Shown in pieces: positions 18,337 through 26,780 of a stretch of 64,000 nucleotides of DNA. Each line of letters starts with the position of its first letter. Positions within the stretch are counted from its first letter, which is position 1. Origin of the DNA: Pseudomonadota bacterium (GTDB lineage: Bacteria; Pseudomonadota; Gammaproteobacteria; QQUJ01). The notes beneath the pieces were generated by a model. The model was not told where the DNA came from, did no database searches, and saw only the letters and a list, made by a program, of their open reading frames with translations. The stretch covers positions 184,680-248,679 of the forward strand of contig QQUJ01000018.1 in NCBI GenBank assembly GCA_008501635.1. Reading direction: 5' to 3'. The position numbers and the translations under genes were made by a program.

Positions 18337-19332
18337 TCAGCGTATCGTGGCCAGTAATCGTTCCGAGCCCCGATTGAGCAGGAACAGAAACAGCGGTACC
18401 CCGAGCAATGCGGTGATCACCCCCACGGGCAGCTGCGCCGGGGCGATGACCGTGCGGGCGCCGGTGTCGGCGACGATCAGCAACGTCCCGCCCAAGAGCA
18501 CGCTTGCGGGTAGTAACACGCGGTGATCATGCGCGCCCACCAAGCGCAGCATATGGGGAACCACCAGCCCGACAAAACCGACGCTGCCTGCCAGCGTGAC
18601 TGCCGCAGCAGTGAGCAGCGAGGCAAGGAAAAAGACCTGGTAGCGCAGCCTGCCCACCGCGATGCCCAGCGACCCGGCCAGCATTTCACCGCGGGCGAGT
18701 ACATTGAGATCGCGCGCCAGAGGCAGGCTCGCCGCGAGCCCCAGTGCCAACACGCCGAGTCCTAGCCAGGGCGAGTGGGCGTAACCGAGATCGCCCATCA
18801 GCCAAAAGAGCATGCCGCGCAGTGCCCCTTGAGGGGAAATGGCGAGCAGCAGGCTGATCAGCGCCCCCCAGCCGGCGGCGACCACCACGCCGGTCAACAA
18901 CAGTCGGGTTGGCGTCCACCCACCGCGACCATGGGCCAGTCCGAATACCAGCAACAGCGAAAGCAGCGCCCCGGCGAAGGCCGCGATCGGCAGCCAGAAA
19001 CCCGCTAACCCCAACATCATTACTACCAGCGCTGCCGCCGATGCTCCCCCCGAGACCCCCAGGATGTAAGGATCGGCAAGAGGATTGCGCAGCAGCACCT
19101 GCATCAATGCGCCGCCCAGGGCCAGCAAGCCCCCGGTGGCGAAGGCGCTGAGGGCCCGGGGTAAGCGAATTTCCCACACCACCGTTTGATGCAGCGATTC
19201 CCCTTGACGGGCGATGATCGCCCACAACTCCTGAGCCTTCAGTTCCACACTGCCGCTGGCCAGCGCCAGCAGCAGGCTGGCGATGACGGTTAGACTCAAA
19301 ACAGCCAGAAGCCAGCCGGCGTTACGCATCAT
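18337..19332 (-). CDS. btuC: Vitamin B12 ABC transporter permease
   Basis: 331-aa FecCD-type permease with about ten transmembrane helices. Family motifs are visible: WEIRLPRALSAFATGGLLAL, GALMQVLLRNPLADPYILGV followed by SGGASAAA, the coupling-helix region LGIAVGRLRYQ, and GFVGLVVPHMLRLVG. ATG at 19332 overlaps the stop of the upstream HAD gene (ATGA). Substrate B12 is inferred from btuD, btuF and btuB around it; the FecCD family also moves Fe-siderophores and haem. Confidence 0.92.
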   Translation of the reverse strand: MMRNAGWLLAVLSLTVIASLLLALASGSVELKAQELWAIIARQGESLHQTVVWEIRLPRALSAFATGGLLALGGALMQVLLRNPLADPYILGVSGGASAAALVVMMLGLAGFWLPIAAFAGALLSLLLVFGLAHGRGGWTPTRLLLTGVVVAAGWGALISLLLAISPQGALRGMLFWLMGDLGYAHSPWLGLGVLALGLAASLPLARDLNVLARGEMLAGSLGIAVGRLRYQVFFLASLLTAAAVTLAGSVGFVGLVVPHMLRLVGAHDHRVLLPASVLLGGTLLIVADTGARTVIAPAQLPVGVITALLGVPLFLFLLNRGSERLLATIR

Positions 19333-20009
19333 GCGAGATCGGGTGCCAAGTCGCGATCGCGCAGGGTGACCACCGGCCAATGGTGGTGGCGAGCGTGACG
19401 CGTGAGCGGCTCGTCGGGATCAACGGCCACGGGATGATCGACTAGTTCCAATAGCGGCAAATCGTTGTGCGAATCGCTGTAGAACCAGCTGTCGTCAAGG
19501 TCATGGCCGGTTGCGGTGAGCCATTTCTGAAGCTGCGTGATCTTGCCGTGCTGAAAGCAGGGAGGACCGACCACGTTGCCGGTGTAGCGGCCGTCGATGA
19601 GTTCTGGTTCGGTGGCAAGTAGATGGGGTATTCCTAACAGCTGGGCGATTGGTTCGGTAACAAAGCGGTTGGTGGCGGTGATGATGATCAACGTATCACC
19701 GGCGCCGCGGTGGCGTTCGATCAGCGCCTGGGCGGCGGGCAGTTGAATGGGGCGGATCATCTGATCGACAAACTCGTTCCGCCAGCGTTCCAGGCACTCG
19801 GGTTCGTTCTCCGCCAGCGGGCGCAGCGAAAAGCGCAGAAACTCGAGTATATCCAGCTTGCCCGCTTGATACTCTTCGTAAAAGCGCAGGTTCTCGCGCT
19901 CGTATGCCTCGCCGTCCACGATTCCGCGCTCAGCGAGGAACCGCCCCCATAGATAATCGCTGTCGCCGCCGATGAGTGTGTTGTCGAGATCGAAGATTGC
20001 CAGTGCCAA
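19329..20009 (-). CDS. HAD-family (IB subfamily) phosphatase
   Basis: 226 aa. Motif [17 protein letters not shown] at the N-terminus, motif [12 protein letters not shown], the lysine in GKITQL and motif [16 protein letters not shown] make a complete HAD active site. The four-helix cap between motifs I and II places it in the SerB/CicA-like IB group. Its stop overlaps btuC, so it leads the btuCD transcript, and it diverges from rppH. Substrate unknown; a phosphoserine- or histidinol-phosphate-type substrate is possible. A role in B12 salvage is only a context guess. Confidence 0.88.
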   Translation of the reverse strand: MALAIFDLDNTLIGGDSDYLWGRFLAERGIVDGEAYERENLRFYEEYQAGKLDILEFLRFSLRPLAENEPECLERWRNEFVDQMIRPIQLPAAQALIERHRGAGDTLIIITATNRFVTEPIAQLLGIPHLLATEPELIDGRYTGNVVGPPCFQHGKITQLQKWLTATGHDLDDSWFYSDSHNDLPLLELVDHPVAVDPDEPLTRHARHHHWPVVTLRDRDLAPDLA

Positions 20010-20125
20010 TGCGGGTGACTCCTACGGTTTACCAGGTAACTTGGAGGCAACATTGTAACAGCGCCGTTTGCCCAAGACGGGCGGATGTGGAAAAATGTCG
20101 ATTAACGAATTGCCCGCGGTTGGCT

Positions 20126-20662
20126 ATGCAACTTATTGATTCAGATGGATATCGACTGAATGTCGGCATTATCCTGTGTAATGGAGAGGGGCGCGTCCTT
20201 TGGGCCCGCCGCTCCGGGCAGGATGCGTGGCAGTTTCCGCAGGGGGGCATCAAGTCGAACGAGACGCCAGAGCAGGCGATGTTCCGCGAGCTTCAGGAAG
20301 AGGTGGGCCTGCTGCCCGACCATGTCGAGATCATGGGACAAACGCGCCGGTGGCTGCGCTACCGATTGCCGAGCCGGTATATCCGCCGGCACAGCAAACC
20401 GGTTTGCATCGGTCAGAAACAAGTGTGGTTCATGTTGCGTCTGGTTGGCGACGATGAGGCGGTCAAGCTGGATTGCTGCGATCGACCGGAGTTCGACTGC
20501 TGGCGTTGGGTGAACTATTGGCATCCGCTGCGCGAGGTGGTCTCCTTCAAACGCGGTGTCTACCATCGGGCACTCAACGAGTTTGCCCACTTGCTGTTTC
20601 CCGAGGGACGGCAACGGCGCTACGATCAGCGGGGACCGATACCGCGTCGTGCACGCAGCTGA
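20126..20662 (+). CDS. rppH: RNA pyrophosphohydrolase
   Basis: 178-aa Nudix hydrolase that removes pyrophosphate from 5'-triphosphorylated mRNA and so triggers RNase E decay. The N-terminus [15 protein letters not shown], then [12 protein letters not shown], and the Nudix box [22 protein letters not shown] are those of RppH. The C-terminal region ([19 protein letters not shown]) matches too. ATG 20126 gives the family start. It is followed 66 bp later by ptsP, the usual gammaproteobacterial order. Confidence 0.96.
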   Translation: MQLIDSDGYRLNVGIILCNGEGRVLWARRSGQDAWQFPQGGIKSNETPEQAMFRELQEEVGLLPDHVEIMGQTRRWLRYRLPSRYIRRHSKPVCIGQKQVWFMLRLVGDDEAVKLDCCDRPEFDCWRWVNYWHPLREVVSFKRGVYHRALNEFAHLLFPEGRQRRYDQRGPIPRRARS

Positions 20663-20728
20663 TCCGCTAGCTGGAGCGGTGTAAGCTCTGCTCTTTGGTG
20701 TTCGTCAACGCCACCCATAGATACGTAT

Positions 20729-22993
20729 ATGCTCGAAGTCCTGCGTAAGATCGTCCAGGAGGTCAACGATGCCCGCGATCTGGGCCAGGTGCTGGATATC
20801 ATTCTGCGCCGGGTACAGGAGACGCTGTCGGTAGACGTCTGTTCGGTCTATCTCTCCAATCACCAAACCCGCCAGAACATGCTCATGGCCACGGTAGGCC
20901 TCAATCCCGAGGCGGTCGGCAAGGTGCGCCTTTCGTTTGACGAAGGTATCGTCGGCCGCGTCACGATGCGCGCCGAACCCATCAATCTCGACGATGCGCC
21001 GCAACACCCGAATTACAAATACATACCGGAGAGCGGCGAAGATCCCTACCATGCGTTTGTCGGCGTCCCCATCATCCACCAGCGCGACGTCATGGGCGTA
21101 CTCGTTGTTCAGCAGCGGGCGCGGCGGCGCTTCGATGACAACGATGTCTCGTTCCTGGTGACGCTGGCGGCTCATATCGCCGGCGCTATCGGCCACGCGG
21201 CAGCGAGTGGCCAGCTGCCCAGCCACTCCGATACGGAACGCCGGGGTGGAGGCTGGTGCGAGGGGCAGTCGGGCGCGCCCGGTGTGGGGGTGGGCTGGGC
21301 GGTGGAGATCGTCAGCGCCGCCGATCTGCGCTCGGTACCGGATCGGACCACCGACAGTCCCGAGGCCGAGGTTGGTCAGTTTTTGCGGGCGTTGTCCGCG
21401 GTCCGTGAAGAGATCAAACGCTTGCGCGTCGGTTTGGGCGAGAAGGCCACCGAGGCACAGGCGCTCTTCGACGCCTATCTCATGCTGTTGAGCGGAGAGG
21501 GTATCGAGGACGATACTGTCGCCCGCATCCGCGCGGGCAGCTGGGCGCCGGGTGCGCTGCGCGCCGTGATCGACGAACACGCCCGGGTCTTTGCCGCCAT
21601 GGATGATCCCTATCTGCGCGAACGCGCAGAGGATATTCGAGATCTGGGTGCGCGAATTCTCCTTCGGTTGCGTTCCCCCATCAGCGAGAAAGCGCGTGAC
21701 TATCCGGCGCAGACGGTATTGATCGGCGGCGAGATTACCGCGGCCCAACTGATCGAGGTTCCCCACGAAAAGCTGGTGGCCGTGGTTTCCGGGCGCGGTT
21801 CGACGGCTTCACACATCGCCATACTGGCGCGGGCGCTGGGTGTGCCCGCTGTGATGGGTACGGCCGACCTGCCGACGGGCCGCCTGCATGGCGAGGAGAT
21901 CATCGTCGATGGCTATCTGGGCCGCGTCTATGTGCGACCCCAGGCTACGCTGCGGCGCGAGTATGTGCGCCTGGCCCGTGAGGAGCAGGAGCTGGTCAGT
22001 GATCTGCAGGGCTTGCGCGATCAGCCCTCGGTCACCAGTGACGGCGTGCACCTGCCGCTGTTCGTCAACACCAGTCTGCTCTCGGAGATCGAGCCGGCGT
22101 TGCGCAGCGGAACCGGGGGGGTCGGGCTTTACCGTACCGAGATACCCTTTCTGGTCCGCGACCGGTTTCCGGCCGAGGAGGAACAGCTGAAGAGCTATCG
22201 GCACATCCTCGAGGTATTTCATCCGCGCCCCGTCACGCTGCGCACGCTGGATATTGGCGGCGATAAACCGCTCCCCTACTTCTCCTGGGAGGAGGAAAAT
22301 CCGTTCCTCGGTTGGCGCGGTATCCGCGTCACGCTCGATCATCCGGAGATCTTTCGTGTCCAGCTGCGCGCCATGCTGCGTGCCGATATCGGTCTCGGCA
22401 ACATGCGCGTGATGTTCCCGATGATCAGCACGGTCGAGGAGTTGGAAGAGGCGGTCCACCTGATCGACGAAACGATTGCCGAGCTTCGCGTGGGTGGACT
22501 CGACGCCACCCGGCCGCCGATCGGCGCCATGATCGAAGTGCCTTCAACGCTCTATATGATCGAGGAGCTTGCCAGGCTGGTCGATTTCTTCTCCGTCGGC
22601 ACCAACGATCTCACGCAGTATCTGCTTGCAGTCGACCGCAATAATCCTCGTGTCGCCAAGATGTTCAAGTCGCTGCATCCGGCAGTGCTGCGCGCGCTTG
22701 CGCAATTGATCGACGCCGCGCATCGGGCGGGAAAACCGATCTCCGTTTGCGGCGAGATCGCCGGAGACCCGGCCGGTGCCCTGCTGCTGCTGGGGCTGGG
22801 AATCGACGGCCTGAGCATGAACGTCGCGAGTCTGCCACGCATCAAATGGCTGGTACGCAGCTTCAGTCGCGCGGAGGCCGAGCAGCTCGCGCAACGGGCA
22901 TTGCGGATGGGCGATGTCGGCGAAGTGCATCTCCAGCTCAATACCGCCATCGAGATGCGCGGACTGGGCGGGTTGATCAGAGCGGGCAGGTGA
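20729..22993 (+). CDS. ptsP: Phosphoenolpyruvate-protein phosphotransferase PtsP (EI-Ntr)
   Basis: 754 aa. An N-terminal GAF domain (about 15-160) is followed by an EI N-domain (185-330), the swivelling phosphohistidine domain with GRGSTASHIAILARALG, and the C-terminal PEP-binding barrel. The barrel shows GGVGLYRTEIPFL, LDIGGDKPLPYF, VGTNDLTQYLLAVDR and the catalytic Cys in ISVCGEIAGD. It starts the nitrogen phosphotransfer chain toward Npr and EIIA-Ntr, which are not in this window. A strong terminator follows. Confidence 0.96.
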   Translation: MLEVLRKIVQEVNDARDLGQVLDIILRRVQETLSVDVCSVYLSNHQTRQNMLMATVGLNPEAVGKVRLSFDEGIVGRVTMRAEPINLDDAPQHPNYKYIPESGEDPYHAFVGVPIIHQRDVMGVLVVQQRARRRFDDNDVSFLVTLAAHIAGAIGHAAASGQLPSHSDTERRGGGWCEGQSGAPGVGVGWAVEIVSAADLRSVPDRTTDSPEAEVGQFLRALSAVREEIKRLRVGLGEKATEAQALFDAYLMLLSGEGIEDDTVARIRAGSWAPGALRAVIDEHARVFAAMDDPYLRERAEDIRDLGARILLRLRSPISEKARDYPAQTVLIGGEITAAQLIEVPHEKLVAVVSGRGSTASHIAILARALGVPAVMGTADLPTGRLHGEEIIVDGYLGRVYVRPQATLRREYVRLAREEQELVSDLQGLRDQPSVTSDGVHLPLFVNTSLLSEIEPALRSGTGGVGLYRTEIPFLVRDRFPAEEEQLKSYRHILEVFHPRPVTLRTLDIGGDKPLPYFSWEEENPFLGWRGIRVTLDHPEIFRVQLRAMLRADIGLGNMRVMFPMISTVEELEEAVHLIDETIAELRVGGLDATRPPIGAMIEVPSTLYMIEELARLVDFFSVGTNDLTQYLLAVDRNNPRVAKMFKSLHPAVLRALAQLIDAAHRAGKPISVCGEIAGDPAGALLLLGLGIDGLSMNVASLPRIKWLVRSFSRAEAEQLAQRALRMGDVGEVHLQLNTAIEMRGLGGLIRAGR

Positions 22994-23011
22994 ACCCCCT
23001 GGCAAGGGACG

Positions 23012-23044
23012 AAAAAAGAGCCGGCCTCAGGCCGGCTCTTTTTT
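23012..23044. terminator. Bidirectional Rho-independent terminator
   Basis: A perfect palindromic hairpin aaaaaagagccggcc / ggccggctctttttt with a tight loop lies between the convergent ptsP and the outer-membrane barrel gene. Both strands have a U-tract, so it should end transcription in both directions. Confidence 0.95.
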
Positions 23045-23064
23045 ATCAGATTCCAACCGGCGAA

Positions 23065-23559
23065 TCAGAAACGAAGACTCAAGCCCAGCGAGAACAGATC
23101 AACGTCGCCGCCACTGACGTCGTCGTAGGTTTCCCACTCGGCACGTATAGCCAGCTGGTTGCTGACGCGAACCTCGCCGCCAAAGCCGTAGCTGATGTCG
23201 GTGCCGGTATCAGTAAGTCCCGATGCGCGCACTTCCCAGTTGAAGAAGCCGACCTTGCCGAACAGATCGAAACTCTGGGAGACAGGCAGGTAACCCAATA
23301 AATGAACCGACAGGCCATCCTGTTCCAGGTTGCCGCTGCTGAACTCGCCCAGATCCACAAACGCGAGCTCTACCCCCAGATTGGGGCTGAGCGTATAGCC
23401 GCCGAACAGCTTGAAGCCGCTGTCGGTTTCGTTGAGGATGTCGTCGTCGGATTCGCCCAAAGCGAAGCCGAGGTAGGGACCCTGTTCCGCTGCAACGGCG
23501 GGGCCGGTCGCCAGTGCCGTGAGCAGAGTGCCCAGCAGTACCTTTCGGATGATTTCCAT
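23065..23559 (-). CDS. Small outer-membrane beta-barrel protein (OmpA/opacity-like)
   Basis: 164 aa. A signal peptide (VLLGTLLTALATGPAVAA) is followed by an eight-stranded barrel pattern: YLGFALGES, GFKLFGGYTLSPNLGVELAFV, GKVGFFNWEV, YGFGGEVRV, and the C-terminal LGLSLRF ending in the aromatic residue needed for BAM insertion. A start at ATG 23559 is preferred over one 11 codons upstream, since it opens a clean signal peptide. No binding motif is visible; function unknown. Confidence 0.85.
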   Translation of the reverse strand: MEIIRKVLLGTLLTALATGPAVAAEQGPYLGFALGESDDDILNETDSGFKLFGGYTLSPNLGVELAFVDLGEFSSGNLEQDGLSVHLLGYLPVSQSFDLFGKVGFFNWEVRASGLTDTGTDISYGFGGEVRVSNQLAIRAEWETYDDVSGGDVDLFSLGLSLRF

Positions 23560-23775
23560 ATTCACGAGTTTTCTCCAAGGCAAGGTGTGCAAGCGATCTT
23601 AGACGTCAAAACACTAGCGGTGTGGAACTTGGTTGGCAATATCCAGGAATGGATTCCGCAACGGTCCAATCCACTCACTCGTAGATCCCGTTCACGAGGA
23701 CACCTTATTCTGGGTAGCAGGCACGGCATCAGGAGCGCCCGCGCAGCGAACGGGAGGCTAGGCTGCACGTGTTGG

Positions 23776-24201
23776 TCAGGGGGTCTGGCCGGGTGGTACC
23801 CAGGTGTCTGGAGCTCTTTCATCGAACTGCGGGAGATCATCCTGGATTTCGTACCACCGCGCCTTGGAACCGACGAAGATATGTGACTCCGGCTTGATGC
23901 CGGGATCTCCCTCAACCGTACCCAACGTTATCGAGGTTACCTTGCCTTTTACGGTTCCCGCCAATGACGAACCGCATTCACAACAAAAACACCAGCCGGT
24001 ACCCGTTGCCGTTTCGAACACCTTTACAAGCGCTTCCCCTGCGGTCCATTTGAAGTCGTCAGGATTGAAATCAGCATAAGTGGCAAATGCTGCACCATGC
24101 TGTCGCCGGCACATGGAGCAATGGCAGTGATCTGCGCTTAGCAGCCGCCCGGTGATTTCGTAGCGGACTCTGCCGCACAAACAGCCACCGCTGATCGTCA
24201 T
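23776..24201 (-). CDS. GFA (glutathione-dependent formaldehyde-activating enzyme-like) family protein
   Basis: 141 aa with a zinc-binding Mss4-like fold. All Cys of the family pattern are present: GGCLCGRVRYE, HCHCSMCRRQHG and CFCCECGSS. The family was named after glutathione-formaldehyde adduct formation, but for most members the substrate is unknown. It stands alone between the barrel gene and a lower-GC islet. It has normal GC and looks native. Confidence 0.88.
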   Translation of the reverse strand: MTISGGCLCGRVRYEITGRLLSADHCHCSMCRRQHGAAFATYADFNPDDFKWTAGEALVKVFETATGTGWCFCCECGSSLAGTVKGKVTSITLGTVEGDPGIKPESHIFVGSKARWYEIQDDLPQFDERAPDTWVPPGQTP

Positions 24202-24283
24202 TTTGGTTACTCCTTTGTGCTCCCTGCGTCCGGGTTAACGGGTGGGTGGTGAAGCGGAACGTCACTTGATAATCCTGGATCAG

Positions 24284-24310
24284 CGTGAAAATAAATCCGT
24301 CCCCTTTTCC
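24284..24310 (+). repeat. 27-bp dispersed repeat, copy A
   Basis: cgtgaaaataaatccgtccc plus a CCTTTTCC-like tail. A second copy at 25258-25284 matches 25 of 27 bases in the same orientation. It sits 22 bp downstream of the end of the unrecognised minus-strand gene 24333-25052. Such aataaatccgtcccc tracts occur near mobile or repetitive DNA in other proteobacteria; that link is from memory and unverified. Confidence 0.7.
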
Positions 24311-24332
24311 ATTTTAAATGGTGAAGCGGTTG

Positions 24333-25052
24333 TTATGTGTGTTTAGCACTGTTCCCATCTAGCATCTGAGTGTGTATCTCGCTAATTACAGCGGGGAACA
24401 TTACGTCAATGCGATGGATCATCGACTCAAGAAACGGGACTGTGAAACGTTGCGAGGTGTAGGTAAATTGAAAAGACCTCGGGTCTTCCCGGTGCACAGG
24501 AAATCGATCTGGCAGAAAAATATGAAGCTCGTTCCCGACCTGGGATAATCTTCCGACACTTTGGCTTAGAAGCCCACCGAGAGGTTCCGTGTACTCTATG
24601 TACTTGCGGAAGTCCATCATGTATTTTCCCCACGAATCCCATTCGTTCTCAATGAGTTTGTAGGTTACTGATGTCTCCCCCGATTTTCTCAAGTAATTGA
24701 CGGCACTCGACATGTATTTCTGGTTTCTTACCTCAGCTATCTCCGAAAGCACCGGGCTATTCGATACCACCGTCCGCCAAAAGAAGTCCAGAAACGACCT
24801 CGACGTACGAACAGTGTTTTCGATCTCAAACCACATCGCCATGAACCTATACAGGTGTCTGACTTCTTTCTTTGTGACCCGGATGCCTGGCTCGAAGCTC
24901 TTTGGCATGTCAATCTCCCTGTGCGATAAATTGCGCAGCGCGCCTATGCCGTAGCGTAGTGTCTCCACATAATGGATGTTCTGCAGTATTTGATCTCGGG
25001 AGACAAGGCTATTCTCTATCAACGGCAAATGTTTACTAATGACGGTAATCAT
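24333..25052 (-). CDS. Hypothetical protein, unrecognised family
   Basis: 239 aa; I do not recognise it. The N-terminal two thirds look helical, with alternating charged and aromatic residues (HLYRFMAMWFEIENTVR, SFLDFFWRTVV). The C-terminal part has ELHIFLPDRFPVHREDPRSF and a beta-rich FTYTSQRFTVPF. No signal peptide, membrane segment or catalytic motif is evident. Base composition is lower in GC than the neighbours, and codon use includes many AGT, ATA-like and TTT codons, suggesting transfer. It lies 285 bp after the SIR2-like gene on the same strand, so the two may have arrived together. It is flanked by the two 27-bp repeats. Confidence 0.7.
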   Translation of the reverse strand: MITVISKHLPLIENSLVSRDQILQNIHYVETLRYGIGALRNLSHREIDMPKSFEPGIRVTKKEVRHLYRFMAMWFEIENTVRTSRSFLDFFWRTVVSNSPVLSEIAEVRNQKYMSSAVNYLRKSGETSVTYKLIENEWDSWGKYMMDFRKYIEYTEPLGGLLSQSVGRLSQVGNELHIFLPDRFPVHREDPRSFQFTYTSQRFTVPFLESMIHRIDVMFPAVISEIHTQMLDGNSAKHT

Positions 25053-25337
25053 TGGCTTTCACATAATGTTCGAGTTAACTTGACGGAGGGTTTGCTGACC
25101 GAAAAGGAGGCAGACTAATTTTCCAAGAAAACGACTTGCCTGTTGTTTCCCCGCTGCACTACGTGGCGTTGATAATTCGATATCACCATGCGCCCCATCC
25201 TTGGCATCGCATAAATGCTTGGTACAGCCTATATCATCGATAGCCTGCCAACTGATTCGTGAAAATAAATTCGTCCCCTATTCCTGCGATAAGGGACTCC
25301 AAATTACGAGCCAGTAGTGCTGAGCACAAAGCGGTCA
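25053..25337. other. Intergenic, AT-rich, with one repeat copy
   Basis: The space between the SIR2-like gene and the hypothetical gene. Apart from the 27-bp repeat copy at 25258-25284 I see no ORF, RNA or clear promoter here. Composition is AT-rich like the two flanking genes. Confidence 0.6.
25258..25284 (+). repeat. 27-bp dispersed repeat, copy B
   Basis: cgtgaaaataaattcgtccc followed by a CCTATTCC-like tail; 25 of 27 bases match the copy at 24284. The two direct copies bracket the unrecognised gene, about 974 bp apart. Confidence 0.7.
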
Positions 25338-26522
25338 TTAGTCTCCCCAATTCAGCCAATCAATGGCACCCTCACTGAATCCGTCGCGCCAGATTCGCGT
25401 GCGTTCCGGGTCTAAAAATGGTATGCCCTCCAATACTTCGCAAGTCGAATTCGCCAGAGTCACTATTTGTAGAGGGGTCCTAGGCTGACGCCAATAATTC
25501 TTATCTCCTCCAGCTTGATAATCGAGAATGAGTTTCCCAAGCGCCTCATACGCGTAGCTGTCGTATGAAGGCATTGAGTACCCGATTACCATAATCACCG
25601 AAAATGAGTCCATCGTTCTATGCATATTGCTCCAAAGTTCACGAATCGGGTCATGTCCGAGAATTTTGTCGTATGCCGGAGGTAACAGGAAGGGGACTTC
25701 AGAAAATGAACTTGACCGAAACGGAAGATGCTCCCGGTGATTCGGAACGCGGAACACGCGCGAGAGTAGTTCTTGGCCGTATTCGCCCTTTGTTGCGCCT
25801 CGATTTAGGGGCTCTATGGGCACCCAAGCATTTGCCCCAAATAACGGATCCTTATCAGGTACATCTACTCCGGTAGATCTGTAGTAGGCTCGGTTCTCAT
25901 CGTAGTACCATCTGTCGTACCAATCGATTGACCCATGGAGCTTCAATATATCGACAAATTCTGCCTTGTGGTCATGCGTCGCCTTGCCGCGTTTTTCATC
26001 ATCTAACCACCATTCGGGCGACAATGAGTAAGCAATACCAAGTCGATCCAGGGTGTCTTCTAGGACTGTGTCGTAATTAAAAGTTAGAACAAGGTCGTAG
26101 GGTGTTAGGGCAGAGCAAAATCGCTCATATAGCTCCCTAGAAATTGCTTCTACATCCTTCGAGAGTATTTCTTGGATAATCGGTCTCACGGACGCGATTG
26201 TTCGGCTTCCATGTTCGAAATACTCGTCGGACCCAATCAATTTCAGAAAGTGCTTTCTGTGACTGTATGCAAGAACGGATTCCAGAGTTACCTCGCTATT
26301 CGGATAGAGAGCCATCCACTCAGATATCTCTTGTTCTAGCGGTCCATCCCAGTCGTATGCGCGGAAATGCTCGCGCATTCGGGCGCGCACCATTTGGAGC
26401 AGCTCGAATCCTAATGGGTGGCCAGCAGGTTTCGAAAACCCAGAACCAAGAATGAATAAGCGACATCTCGGAAGGGAGGTCGCCAGATTACCGCCAGTGA
26501 TTTCGGAAGTGTCAGCGTTCAA
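25338..26522 (-). CDS. SIR2-like family protein (stand-alone)
   Basis: 394 aa. The pattern of a bacterial SIR2-like NAD-binding domain is complete. The Rossmann start LFILGSGFSKPAGHPLG is at 22-38, YDLVLTFNYDTVLED near 145-160, ILKLHGSIDWY near 195, and VIMVIGYSMPSYDSYAYEAL near 320-340. No second effector or sensor domain is obvious. In other bacteria SIR2-like proteins act as NADases in anti-phage defence (Thoeris ThsA, DSR, Avs/Argonaute partners), but this one has none of those partners beside it. The start is TTG at 26522 with AGGT upstream; no in-frame ATG lies nearby. Lower GC than neighbours. Confidence 0.85.
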   Translation of the reverse strand: MNADTSEITGGNLATSLPRCRLFILGSGFSKPAGHPLGFELLQMVRARMREHFRAYDWDGPLEQEISEWMALYPNSEVTLESVLAYSHRKHFLKLIGSDEYFEHGSRTIASVRPIIQEILSKDVEAISRELYERFCSALTPYDLVLTFNYDTVLEDTLDRLGIAYSLSPEWWLDDEKRGKATHDHKAEFVDILKLHGSIDWYDRWYYDENRAYYRSTGVDVPDKDPLFGANAWVPIEPLNRGATKGEYGQELLSRVFRVPNHREHLPFRSSSFSEVPFLLPPAYDKILGHDPIRELWSNMHRTMDSFSVIMVIGYSMPSYDSYAYEALGKLILDYQAGGDKNYWRQPRTPLQIVTLANSTCEVLEGIPFLDPERTRIWRDGFSEGAIDWLNWGD

Positions 26523-26548
26523 AGCGACCTATCTATTATTCCACGACA

Positions 26549-26576
26549 CAATCGACGTGTTTTAACACGTCGATTG
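26549..26576. repeat. Perfect 13-bp inverted repeat upstream of the SIR2-like gene
   Basis: Arms caatcgacgtgtt and aacacgtcgattg are separated by TT, beginning 27 bp before the TTG start on the minus strand. It could be an operator or an RNA hairpin in the leader; it has no U-tract downstream. Confidence 0.75.
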
Positions 26577-26592
26577 CGACGAATAAAATTCC

Positions 26593-26614
26593 GTCAATCG
26601 CGCAATCGATTGAC
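26593..26614. repeat. Second inverted repeat upstream of the SIR2-like gene
   Basis: Arms gtcaatcg / cgattgac with a 6-nt spacer, 17 bp beyond the larger palindrome. Both palindromes share the core aatcg/cgatt, as expected if one protein binds both. The rest of 26523-26780 shows no gene. Confidence 0.6.
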
Positions 26615-26780
26615 TCGCTCAAAAACGATCTGAGTAAACGTGCAGACGACCGCGTTGTGAAGTGCATACAGATTCAGTTCCCTTTTGTTGGTCCGCGATC
26701 CCTCTTAGATGCTGAGACGAGTATATGCCCAACAGGGGGAATTCAGGCAACGAGACCGAACGGGCGGTCATTCTGGTCCG

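Noticed and set aside
20705..21766. 353-aa minus-strand frame under ptsP
   Set aside because: Antisense shadow of a well-supported PtsP domain order.
23560..23775. Small gene or RNA between the barrel gene and the GFA gene
   Set aside because: Only short frames with no start signal, and no recognisable hairpin or promoter.
24250..26720. Thoeris, DSR or other named defence system
   Set aside because: No TIR, HerA-like, Argonaute or STAND partner is adjacent; only the SIR2-like fold is shared.
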